Shown: piece by piece, positions 1 to 5,077 of the stretch
Position numbering within the stretch: the stretch's first letter is position 1
Layout of the letters: every line of letters starts with the position of its first letter
From: Hyphomicrobiales bacterium
GTDB lineage: Bacteria; Pseudomonadota; Alphaproteobacteria; Rhizobiales; Beijerinckiaceae
Assembly (NCBI GenBank): GCA_003567055.1
Contig: PXAW01000371.1
Span: 1 to 5,077, forward strand
Direction of reading: 5' to 3'
DNA length: 5,077 nt
Position numbers and translations under genes: made by a program
The notes under the pieces: generated by a model
What the model was told of the DNA's origin: nothing
What the model saw: only the letters and a program-made list of their open reading frames with translations
Database searches by the model: none

Positions 1-612
1 GGCGGAGGTACGGCTCTCGCGCTGCAGGGATACGCCCATTATCTCGACGGAGGCCAGCGGGAAACGGTGCATCTCCATGGCCTTGACCCTCCTCCGGGAT
101 GGCTGACGCGTCTGCCGCTGGACGCAGATTTCGTTTTCCATCGGATTGCGTCACTTTTCGACGGCGCGTCATGCTTGCAAAGCGCGAACAGTTTCAAATG
201 GGGCAGTGAAGAAAACGAGGCCTCTCTTCCAGAGATCTCCCGCGCCGGGATACTGCATGAAAAGTTCTCTGGATCGGAATGGCCGCTCGCGGTTTCGCGC
301 CCGGAGCGCGCTTTCCTCGAATTGCTCGACGAATTGCCCTCACGTGAGAGTTTCGACAATGCAGACATGATCGCGCAAGGCTTGCAGAACCTGCGTCCTG
401 GCCTGATGCAGAGGCTGCTGGAAGATTGTCGCAGCATCAAGGTGAAACGCCTGTGTTTCTGGCTGGCCGAGCGCCATGGTCACGGCTGGCTGCGCCATAT
501 CGACCGGACGAAGATCTCCCTCGGCAGCGGCAAGCGCATGCTGGCAAAGGGTGGCAGGCTCGATCCGACCTATCTCATCACTGTCCCGGAGGATCTGGAT
601 GAGCCTGTCTGA
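1..612 (+). CDS. abiEi: AbiEi-family type IV antitoxin, C-terminal part (5' end outside window)
   Basis: This is the 3' part of the antitoxin gene of a type IV toxin-antitoxin pair. The frame is open from base 1 and ends at TGA 610-612, giving 203 visible residues. There is no in-frame ATG before the first conserved stretch, and the GTG at 67 falls inside it, so the true start lies left of the window. The visible part begins with a GGGTALALQG...AHYL segment typical of the family. It later shows WPLAVSRPERAFLELLDELP, then the ADMIAQGL..LRP..MQRLLEDC helical region, KVKRLCFWLAERHGHGWL, and the near-terminal LGSGKRM...GGRLDP.Y.ITVPEDL. In this family an N-terminal winged helix-turn-helix, not visible here, binds the operon promoter and represses it. 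The C-terminal domain counters the toxin without forming a stable complex with it. The 3' end overlaps the toxin gene by 14 nt, so the two are co-transcribed. Local GC is lower than in the transporter genes. The family call rests on recognised motifs, not on a search. Confidence 0.88.
   Translation, partial: GGGTALALQGYAHYLDGGQRETVHLHGLDPPPGWLTRLPLDADFVFHRIASLFDGASCLQSANSFKWGSEENEASLPEISRAGILHEKFSGSEWPLAVSRPERAFLELLDELPSRESFDNADMIAQGLQNLRPGLMQRLLEDCRSIKVKRLCFWLAERHGHGWLRHIDRTKISLGSGKRMLAKGGRLDPTYLITVPEDLDEPV
588..593 (+). promoter_or_regulatory. Ribosome binding site of the AbiEii toxin gene
   Basis: GGAGGA lies inside the antitoxin coding sequence, 5 nt before the ATG at 599. It is a near-perfect Shine-Dalgarno sequence. 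It decides the toxin start: the same frame is open further upstream to an ATG at 476, but that start would place 41 extra codons over the antitoxin gene and has no comparable site. Confidence 0.75.
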
Positions 613-1540
613 GGCGTATCGGGCGCAGGTGGCACTGCTTGTCGCCGCACTGCCATTCGTCGCGCGCGAGGAAATTTTCGCCCTGAAAGGCGGGACCGCG
701 ATCAACCTGTTCATCCGGGACATGCCGCGCCTTTCTGTCGATATCGATCTGACGTATCTCCCGGTCGAACCGCGCGAGCAGTCGCTCATGGCGATTGATG
801 CGGGGTTACGCCGGATCGGGCGATCCATCGCAACAGGACTGGCCGGTACCAACGTCACCACCAGGAATGCGGATAACGGGAAGCTCATGACCCGTATCCT
901 GGTGAGACGGGGTCGCGCACAGATCAAGATCGAGGTGACGCCGGTTCTTCGCGGCTGTGTGTACGCTTCTGAATGGCGCAGGGTATCACGATCCGTGGAA
1001 GAAGCCTTCGGATTCGCGGAAATTCAGCTGGTATCCTTCGCTGATCTCTATGCCGGCAAGGCTATCGCGGCGCTGGACCGACAACATCCGCGTGACCTGT
1101 TCGACATTCGCGACCTGCTAGCGAACGAGGGCATCGACGAAACGCTGCGTAGCGCGTTCTTGATCTACCTGATCAGCCATGACCGACCCATCTCGGAGAT
1201 CGTTTCGCCCCACCGAAAGAATATCACCAGCGAATTCCGAACGCGGTTTCTCGGTATGTCCGATTCTTCCGTATCGCTGGATGATCTCCTGCACGCCCGG
1301 GAGGAACTCATTGAACAGGTGATCGGCGCGATGCCGCAAACACATCGGCGCTTCATCGTCGATTTCAAAAAAGGGCACCCGGACTGGAATGATATTGGCC
1401 TTCCCTCGGCTGCGGCACTTCCTGCGGTGCAATGGAAGCAGGTCAACCTCGACAGGTTGTCTCCGGACGCGCGGGCCAGGTTGGTATCGCGCCTGGAGGA
1501 AGTTCTGTTTCCCCTTCCCCCACCCCCAAATCTCCCCTAA
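599..1540 (+). CDS. abiEii: AbiEii-family nucleotidyltransferase toxin
   Basis: This is the toxin of the AbiE type IV toxin-antitoxin pair, 313 aa, close to the usual family length of about 300. It belongs to the DNA-polymerase-beta-like nucleotidyltransferase fold (AbiEii, formerly DUF1814). Motif I is complete: K30-G-G-T-A-I-N-L-F, then RLSVDIDLTY with the metal-binding pair D48 and D50. A third acidic residue, E112, sits in the strand IKIEV. A later block, YAGKAIAALDRQHPRDLFDI, carries the conserved K154, R165 and D169. All residues expected for catalysis appear present, so the toxin looks active. The mycobacterial relative MenT3 adds nucleotides to the tRNA 3' end and so blocks charging; the exact substrate here is unknown. 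The cytoplasmic enzyme is cited for abortive infection and plasmid or island stabilisation. The start at ATG 599 is backed by GGAGGA 5 nt upstream and overlaps abiEi by 14 nt, suggesting translational coupling. The C-terminus ends in an odd proline-rich FPLPPPPNLP encoded by a C-rich tract. Confidence 0.92.
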   Translation: MSLSEAYRAQVALLVAALPFVAREEIFALKGGTAINLFIRDMPRLSVDIDLTYLPVEPREQSLMAIDAGLRRIGRSIATGLAGTNVTTRNADNGKLMTRILVRRGRAQIKIEVTPVLRGCVYASEWRRVSRSVEEAFGFAEIQLVSFADLYAGKAIAALDRQHPRDLFDIRDLLANEGIDETLRSAFLIYLISHDRPISEIVSPHRKNITSEFRTRFLGMSDSSVSLDDLLHAREELIEQVIGAMPQTHRRFIVDFKKGHPDWNDIGLPSAAALPAVQWKQVNLDRLSPDARARLVSRLEEVLFPLPPPPNLP

Positions 1541-1592
1541 ACCCCTGACGGATCAATCCTCTCTGGGGGTGGTGGGATGAAGCGGGGTGGGG
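1517..1592 (+). repeat. C-rich/G-rich inverted repeats across the abiEii-potG junction
   Basis: A C-rich tract at the end of the toxin gene faces two G-rich tracts around the potG start. CCACCCCCA (1520-1528) is perfectly complementary to TGGGGGTGG (1564-1572), a 9-bp stem with a 35-nt loop. Alternatively CCCCACCCC (1518-1526) pairs perfectly with GGGGTGGGG (1584-1592), inside the first potG codons. The two pairings exclude each other. The first would hide the weak G-rich ribosome-binding region of potG. No T-run follows, so it is not a standard intrinsic terminator. The pairing is seen directly; any role in folding or regulation is inference, and such low-complexity tracts can pair by chance. 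Confidence 0.4.
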
Positions 1593-2779
1593 TTCGGGCT
1601 GTGGGGGCGGTGCGGCAGGATTTTGCGCCTTGGGCGGATCCGGGCGCCGTGCCGTTCATCCGGTTCGAGAATGTGAGCAAGCGCTTCGGCGATCAGGTCG
1701 CGGTGGCGGATCTGTCGCTGGATATCTACCAGGGCGAGTTCTTCTGCCTGCTCGGGCCGTCGGGCTGTGGCAAGTCGACCCTGATGCGGATGCTGGCCGG
1801 GTTCGAGGCGCCGACGGGCGGGCGGATCCTGCTGGGTGACGCCGATCTCGCCGGGGTGGCGCCCAACCGCCGCCCGGTCAACATGATGTTTCAAAGCTAT
1901 GCTCTGTTTCCGCATATGAGCGTCGAGAAGAACATCGCCTACGGCCTGCGGCAGGAGGGGATGGCGCGCGATGCGATTGCGGCGCGGGTCGCGGACATGC
2001 TCAAGCTGGTGCAGATGGAGCGCTTCGCCGGGCGCGCGCCCGATCAGCTCTCCGGCGGCCAGCGCCAGCGCGTCGCGCTCGCCCGCGCGCTCGCCAAACG
2101 CCCCAGGGTGCTGCTCCTCGACGAGCCGCTCGCGGCGCTCGACAAGAAGCTGCGCGAGGAGACGCAATTCGAGCTGATGGATATCCAGATCGAGCTCGGC
2201 ACCACCTTCATCGTCGTCACCCACGACCAGGAAGAGGCCATGACCATGGCCGACCGCATCGCCGTGATGGATGCCGGGCGCGTGGTGCAGGTGGCGACGC
2301 CCGGGGTGATCTACGAGCAACCCGCCTCGCGCTTCGTCGCGGATTTCGTGGGCGAGATCAACCTGTTCGAGGCGCGCGTCGAGGGCGGGGGTGCGGGCGG
2401 AGATGCGGGCGGAGCTGCGGGTGACGGCGCGCTCTGGTCCCTGCGCGCCAGCGAGGGCGAGACGGCGTTTCGCGTCGATGATCCCGACGAGGCGCTCGCC
2501 CCCGGCGATGCGGTGGCCGTCGCGGTGCGCCCGGAGAAGATGCGCGTCTTCCGCGAAGCCGAGGCGGCGGATGCGGGCGCGGTCAATACGCTGGCCGGGG
2601 AGATCTGGGATATCGGCTATCTCGGGGACTGGACGGTCTATCGCATCAAGCTCGATAACGGCCGCATCATCCGCGTCACCCGCGCCAACGCGACGCGCTT
2701 CACCGAAAACCCGCTCGCTCTGGAGGAGCGGGTCTGTGTGGATTTCGCGCCCGATGCGGCCGTGATCCTGCGCGATTGA
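1577..2779 (+). CDS. potG: Polyamine ABC transporter ATP-binding protein, PotG type
   Basis: This is the cytoplasmic ATPase that powers a spermidine/putrescine-type importer, 400 aa. The ABC domain is complete: Walker A GPSGCGKST (60-68), Q-loop Q106 in MMFQSYALFPHM, signature LSGGQ (158-162), Walker B VLLLDEP (178-184), D-loop ALD (187-189) and switch histidine H216. The DKKLREETQFELMDIQ stretch after the D-loop and the YEQPASRFVADFVGEINLFE stretch are typical of PotA/PotG proteins. A TOBE-type regulatory domain follows from about residue 300 to the end (VAVRPEKMRV...GEIWDIGYLGDWTVYRIKL). The N-terminal arm (DFAPWADPGAVPFIRFENV) matches the PotG style and supports the ATG at 1577, though the site before it is only a G-rich stretch; GTG codons at 1601 and 1610 are weaker alternatives. 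A Gly/Ala-rich insertion at about 269-284 separates the ABC and TOBE parts and makes the protein slightly longer than E. coli PotG (377 aa). Putrescine is the likely substrate by family, but specificity is set by the missing binding protein and by the permeases. Confidence 0.92.
   Translation: MKRGGVRAVGAVRQDFAPWADPGAVPFIRFENVSKRFGDQVAVADLSLDIYQGEFFCLLGPSGCGKSTLMRMLAGFEAPTGGRILLGDADLAGVAPNRRPVNMMFQSYALFPHMSVEKNIAYGLRQEGMARDAIAARVADMLKLVQMERFAGRAPDQLSGGQRQRVALARALAKRPRVLLLDEPLAALDKKLREETQFELMDIQIELGTTFIVVTHDQEEAMTMADRIAVMDAGRVVQVATPGVIYEQPASRFVADFVGEINLFEARVEGGGAGGDAGGAAGDGALWSLRASEGETAFRVDDPDEALAPGDAVAVAVRPEKMRVFREAEAADAGAVNTLAGEIWDIGYLGDWTVYRIKLDNGRIIRVTRANATRFTENPLALEERVCVDFAPDAAVILRD
2392..2427 (+). 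repeat. 12-bp tandem repeat inside potG
   Basis: TGCGGGCGGAGA (2392-2403) and TGCGGGCGGAGC (2404-2415) differ at one base. A third unit, 2416-2427, matches the first at about 8 of 12 positions. The unit length keeps the reading frame and encodes the Gly/Ala/Asp-rich linker around residues 272-284, between the nucleotide-binding and TOBE regions. It probably arose by slippage and is likely tolerated as a flexible loop. Confidence 0.7.
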
Positions 2780-2789
2780 GGGGGCGGGG

Positions 2790-3740
2790 ATGCAGCATTT
2801 CACCCGCCGGCTCGTCATCATCATCCCCTATCTCTGGCTCGCGGCGTTCTTCCTGTGGCCGATGGCGATCGTCCTGAAGATCGCGCTGTCGGAGCCGCGT
2901 CTGGCGCAGCCGCCCTATTGGCCGTTGCTCGATCTTGCTGCGGGATGGGACGGGCTCGTCGCGTTCTTCAAGGCGCTGAGCTTCGAGAATTTCGTCTTCC
3001 TCGCGCAGGACGATCTCTACATCGCCTCGCTCCTCTCATCGCTGCGGATTTCGCTGATCTCGACGGCGATCCTGATCACGATCGGCTTCCCCATCGCCCA
3101 TGCGATGGCGCGCGCGCCGCGCTCCTGGCGGCCGATCCTCGTCGCGGCGATGATCCTGCCGTTCTGGACGAGCTTCCTGATCCGCGTCTATGCCTGGATC
3201 GGGATCCTGCGCCCGGAGGGTTTCCTCAACCATTATCTCATCGGCGCCGGGCTGATATCCGAACCGCTCACCATACTCAATACCGAGTATGCGGTGTTCA
3301 TCGCGCTGGTTTATACCTACCTGCCCTTCATGGTGCTGCCGCTCTATGCCACGCTCGAGCGGATGGATCATACCCTGATCGAGGCCGCGCGCGATCTCGG
3401 CGCGTCGCGCGCGCGGGCGTTCTGGACGGTCACCGTGCCGCTCGCCAAGCCCGGCATCATCGCCGGCTCGCTGCTCTGCTTCATCCCGATCACCGGCGAA
3501 TTCGTGGTGCCGGATCTGCTCGGCGGCTCGCAGACGCTGATGATCGGGCGCACGCTCTGGGTCGAATTCTTCTCCAACCGCGACTGGCCCGTCGCCGCCG
3601 CCGTGGCGATGGTGCTGCTCGTCGTGCTGGTGGTGCCGATCGTGATCTTCCGCGAGGCGGAATCGCGGCGCATGGAGGCTGGGGCCAAGGGCGGGGCAAA
3701 GGGCGGGGCCGGGGCACGCGATAAGGGGGAGCGGCCATGA
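2790..3740 (+). CDS. potH: Polyamine ABC transporter permease, PotH type
   Basis: This is an inner-membrane permease of the PotGHI importer, 316 aa, essentially the length of E. coli PotH (317 aa). Hydrophobic segments near residues 8-30, 82-106, 115-139, 165-186, 222-243 and 267-288 give the expected six membrane spans. The cytoplasmic EAA loop that docks on the ATPase is clear: EAARDLGASRARAFWTVTVP starting at E198, with G204, P217 and P221-G222. The motifs ILPFWTSFLIRVYAWIGIL and TGEFVVPDLLGG are characteristic of PotB/PotH permeases. The large loop between spans 1 and 2 (about 33-80) faces the periplasm. The ATG at 2790 lies 10 nt after the potG stop. GAGGGGG (2778-2784), overlapping that stop, is a plausible ribosome binding site, so translation is probably coupled. 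The C-terminus after the last span is a basic, Gly-rich tail containing a GAKG repeat. PotH pairs with PotI to form the channel; the pairing is inferred from order and family. Confidence 0.92.
   Translation: MQHFTRRLVIIIPYLWLAAFFLWPMAIVLKIALSEPRLAQPPYWPLLDLAAGWDGLVAFFKALSFENFVFLAQDDLYIASLLSSLRISLISTAILITIGFPIAHAMARAPRSWRPILVAAMILPFWTSFLIRVYAWIGILRPEGFLNHYLIGAGLISEPLTILNTEYAVFIALVYTYLPFMVLPLYATLERMDHTLIEAARDLGASRARAFWTVTVPLAKPGIIAGSLLCFIPITGEFVVPDLLGGSQTLMIGRTLWVEFFSNRDWPVAAAVAMVLLVVLVVPIVIFREAESRRMEAGAKGGAKGGAGARDKGERP
3681..3716 (+). repeat. 12-bp tandem repeat at the 3' end of potH
   Basis: GGGGCCAAGGGC (3681-3692) and GGGGCAAAGGGC (3693-3704) differ at one base, and a third degenerate unit (3705-3716) matches at about 8 of 12 positions. 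The units are in frame and encode GAKG-GAKG-GAGA (residues 298-309) in the cytoplasmic C-terminal tail after the last membrane span. Slippage expansion of a dispensable tail is the simplest reading. Confidence 0.7.
3723..3730 (+). promoter_or_regulatory. Ribosome binding site of potI
   Basis: AAGGGGGA, inside the last codons of potH, lies 6 nt before the potI ATG at 3737. It supports that start and fits coupled translation through the ATGA overlap at 3737-3740. Confidence 0.6.
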
Positions 3741-4537
3741 GGGGCCTTTCCTTCTTCAACGTGGCGGCGCTGACGCTGGGGCTCGCCTTCCTCTACATCC
3801 CGATCCTACTGCTCGTGATCTACTCGTTCAACGAGTCGCGGCTCGTCACCGTCTGGGGCGGGTTCTCGACGCGCTGGTATGGCGAATTGTTTCGCAACGA
3901 GCCGCTGATGCGCGCCGCCTGGGTGACGATCCGGGTGGCCTTCGTCACCGCCATATTCGCCACGATCCTCGGCACGCTCGCGGCGCTCGCGCTGACGCGC
4001 CACGGGCGCTTTCGCGGGCGGGCGCTGTTCACGGGGCTGATCTACGCGCCGATGGTGATGCCGGAGGTGATCACCGGGCTGTCGCTGCTGCTGCTCTTCG
4101 TCGCCATCAATCTCGATCGCGGGTTCTGGACCATCGCGGTGGCGCATACCACCTTCGCGATGTGCTTCGTCACGGTGATCGTGCAATCGCGGCTGATGGC
4201 CTTCGACCGGACGCTGGAGGAAGCCGCCCTCGATCTCGGCGCACCGCCCTGGAAGGTGTTCTTCACGATCACGCTGCCCATCGTCGCGCCGGCGATCCTC
4301 GCGGGCTTCCTGCTCGCCTTCACCCTGTCGATGGATGATCTGGTGATCGCGAGCTTCACCTCCGGCCCCGGCGCAACGACGCTGCCGATGCGCATCTACA
4401 GCCAGGTGCGGCTGGGGGGGACGCCTGAGATCAACGCGGCTTCCGCCATCCTGATCGGGCTCGTCGCCACGGCGGTGGTGATCGCCACGATCGTGATGCG
4501 CCGCTCGGCGCGGATGCGGGCGGCGCAGGCGGATTAG
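3737..4537 (+). CDS. potI: Polyamine ABC transporter permease, PotI type
   Basis: This is the second inner-membrane permease of the importer, 266 aa (E. coli PotI is about 281). Hydrophobic segments near residues 9-31, 64-88, 98-123, 131-152, 183-205 and 233-254 give six spans. The ATPase-docking EAA loop is EEAALDLGAPPWKVFFTITL from residue 161, with E162-A163-A164, G168 and P181. Strong PotI signatures are YSFNESRLVTVWGGFSTRWY (29-48), APMVMPEVITGLSLLLLFVA (104-123), and FTLSMDDLVIASFTSGPGAT followed by TLPMRIYSQVR and PEINA. The gene overlaps potH by 4 nt (ATGA), a standard coupled arrangement, and is the last gene of the operon in this window; its TAG stop (4535-4537) is followed by a convergent gene. 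Nothing in the sequence suggests loss of function. PotI rather than PotC is preferred because of the partner PotG/PotH types and the close match of these motifs to E. coli PotI. Confidence 0.93.
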   Translation: MRGLSFFNVAALTLGLAFLYIPILLLVIYSFNESRLVTVWGGFSTRWYGELFRNEPLMRAAWVTIRVAFVTAIFATILGTLAALALTRHGRFRGRALFTGLIYAPMVMPEVITGLSLLLLFVAINLDRGFWTIAVAHTTFAMCFVTVIVQSRLMAFDRTLEEAALDLGAPPWKVFFTITLPIVAPAILAGFLLAFTLSMDDLVIASFTSGPGATTLPMRIYSQVRLGGTPEINAASAILIGLVATAVVIATIVMRRSARMRAAQAD

Positions 4538-4554
4538 ATCGCCCTATTGCGCCG
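4521..4554. terminator. Bulged hairpin spanning the potI and asmA-like stop codons
   Basis: The arm CGGCGCAGGCG (4521-4531) is fully complementary to CGCC (4540-4543) plus TGCGCCG (4548-4554), giving 11 base pairs with a 4-nt bulge (4544-4547) and an 8-nt loop. The potI TAG lies in the loop and the minus-strand gene's stop lies in the bulge. Because a hairpin works on both strands, it could end transcription from both sides of this convergent junction. No T-run follows on either strand, so it would not be a classical intrinsic terminator. Pairing is seen; function is inferred. Confidence 0.4.
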
Positions 4555-5077
4555 GCAGCTGGTCGAGTGGGGTCACATCGACTGAGGGGCCGAGCAGCAG
4601 GCGGGCGGCGCCGGAGCGCTGGATCAGCGCATTGGCGTCAGGGAGGATGGCGATGTCGTGCCAGGGGCCCTGGATGTCGAAGGAGAGCGCCGAGACCATG
4701 TCGCCATCCGCGACCGCCTCCCGGCTCTGCACCGCGGCCCGGGCGGAAATCCGTCGGTCCGGGATGAAGAAGATGCCCTGCACGGCGCCGGTGATGTCCG
4801 CGGCCTCGAACTCGCTCTCGAGGATCTTGCCCAGCCCGTCCGCGATGGCGATGTAGCCGCGCGCCTCGTTGAAGGCCGTCATGCCGGTGCGCAGATTGTG
4901 CGAGGCGGTCAGCGGCTGGCGCTCGAAGCGGCGGATCGCGTCATCGAGGGAAATGCCGACGAACTGGCCGTTTGCGATTGTGACCTTGCCCTCACCGACG
5001 GCGCGGCGGGCCATGTCGAATGCGTGGAGGCCACGGGTATGCAGGGTGAAGGCGCCATCCGCGCGTCCGGTCACCCA
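4544..5077 (-). CDS. AsmA-family protein, C-terminal end (5' part outside window)
   Basis: This is the C-terminal 177 residues of a minus-strand gene that runs off the right edge. The frame stays open past the Met codon at 5074 into a Trp codon at 5075-5077, and that Met falls within the conserved domain, so it is not the start. The visible part resembles the AsmA-like C-terminal region: a G.A.GAFTLHTRG beta-strand repeat, then GEGKVTIANGQFVGISLDDAIRR, RTGMTAFNEARGYIAIADG, a string of short beta strands (AADITGAVQGIFFIPDRRIS), and a terminal FDIQGPWHDIAILPDANALIQRSGAA typical of alphaproteobacterial members. AsmA proteins are large, inner-membrane-anchored, mostly periplasmic proteins related to bridge-like lipid transfer proteins, linked to outer-membrane assembly and lipid homeostasis. 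There is no obvious functional link with the polyamine transporter. The gene converges on potI with only 6 nt between the coding regions. The assignment rests on motif style and is less certain than the transporter calls. Confidence 0.72.
   Translation of the reverse strand, partial: WVTGRADGAFTLHTRGLHAFDMARRAVGEGKVTIANGQFVGISLDDAIRRFERQPLTASHNLRTGMTAFNEARGYIAIADGLGKILESEFEAADITGAVQGIFFIPDRRISARAAVQSREAVADGDMVSALSFDIQGPWHDIAILPDANALIQRSGAARLLLGPSVDVTPLDQLPAQ

Noticed and set aside
67..69. GTG at 67 as the start of the antitoxin gene
   Set aside because: The frame is open to base 1 and already encodes family-typical sequence before this codon, so the gene is cut by the window edge.
476..598. 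Upstream extension of the AbiEii frame to the ATG at 476
   Set aside because: It would overlap the antitoxin's conserved C-terminus by 137 nt, adds Arg/Ser-rich sequence unlike the family, and lacks the strong ribosome binding site found before 599.
340..927. Minus-strand 195-codon frame across the abiEi/abiEii boundary
   Set aside because: It is antisense to two recognised genes and its translation shows no domain; a shadow frame.
1541..1576. Intrinsic terminator or promoter between abiEii and potG
   Set aside because: The possible hairpin lacks a T-run, and I could not identify convincing -35/-10 boxes in the 36 nt.
1553..2824. A 423-codon open frame on the minus strand opposite potG
   Set aside because: It mirrors a clearly functional ATPase gene; its protein is His/Arg/Asp-rich without recognisable domains, as expected for an antisense frame in GC-rich DNA.
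2855..3724. Second long plus-strand frame inside potH
   Set aside because: It is an Arg/Ala/Gly-rich shadow with no membrane segments, overlapping an intact permease gene.
5072..5074. Minus-strand ATG at 5074 as the start of the AsmA-like gene
   Set aside because: The frame continues to the window edge and the Met lies within the domain, with no signal or membrane anchor after it.
1..5077. CRISPR arrays, tRNA or rRNA genes, insertion sequence ends, riboswitches
   Set aside because: I saw no regularly spaced repeats, cloverleaf-like segments, terminal inverted repeats with a transposase, or leader region long enough for a riboswitch; nearly every base is within a gene.

Overview
The window looks like a chromosomal segment of a GC-rich alphaproteobacterium (Hyphomicrobiales/Rhodobacterales-like). 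That is an inference from base composition, from the style of the polyamine transporter proteins and from the AsmA-like neighbour; there is no rRNA or other marker to fix the taxon. It holds six protein genes, two of them cut by the window edges, and almost no non-coding DNA.

Left part (1-1540): a type IV toxin-antitoxin pair of the AbiE family. The C-terminal part of the AbiEi antitoxin enters from the left edge, and a complete AbiEii nucleotidyltransferase toxin overlaps its 3' end by 14 nt. Hand-counted 60-base lines here are about 52-62% GC, against about 68-78% in the lines sampled from the rest of the window. This fits a horizontally acquired module sitting beside older chromosomal genes.

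Middle (1577-4537): a tightly packed PotGHI-type polyamine ABC importer on the same strand. It comprises an ATPase (potG-like) and two inner-membrane permeases (potH- and potI-like), separated by 10 nt and by a 4-nt ATGA overlap. The periplasmic binding protein (PotF-type) normally encoded with these genes is not in the window. The toxin gene occupies the place just upstream of potG, with only 36 nt between them, so the AbiE pair may have been inserted between potF and potG, or potF may lie elsewhere. The junction is a C-rich tract followed by a G-rich tract that can pair across the potG start.

Right part (4544-5077): the C-terminal end of an AsmA-family protein on the minus strand, convergent with potI. 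The two stop codons are 7 nt apart, and a bulged 11-bp hairpin spans both of them and may act as a shared terminator.

I found no CRISPR array, tRNA, rRNA, insertion sequence or clearly new system. The most interesting points are the position and composition of the AbiE pair next to potG, the foldable junction at 1517-1592, the hairpin at the convergent junction, and two separate 12-bp Gly-rich tandem repeats in adjacent transporter genes.
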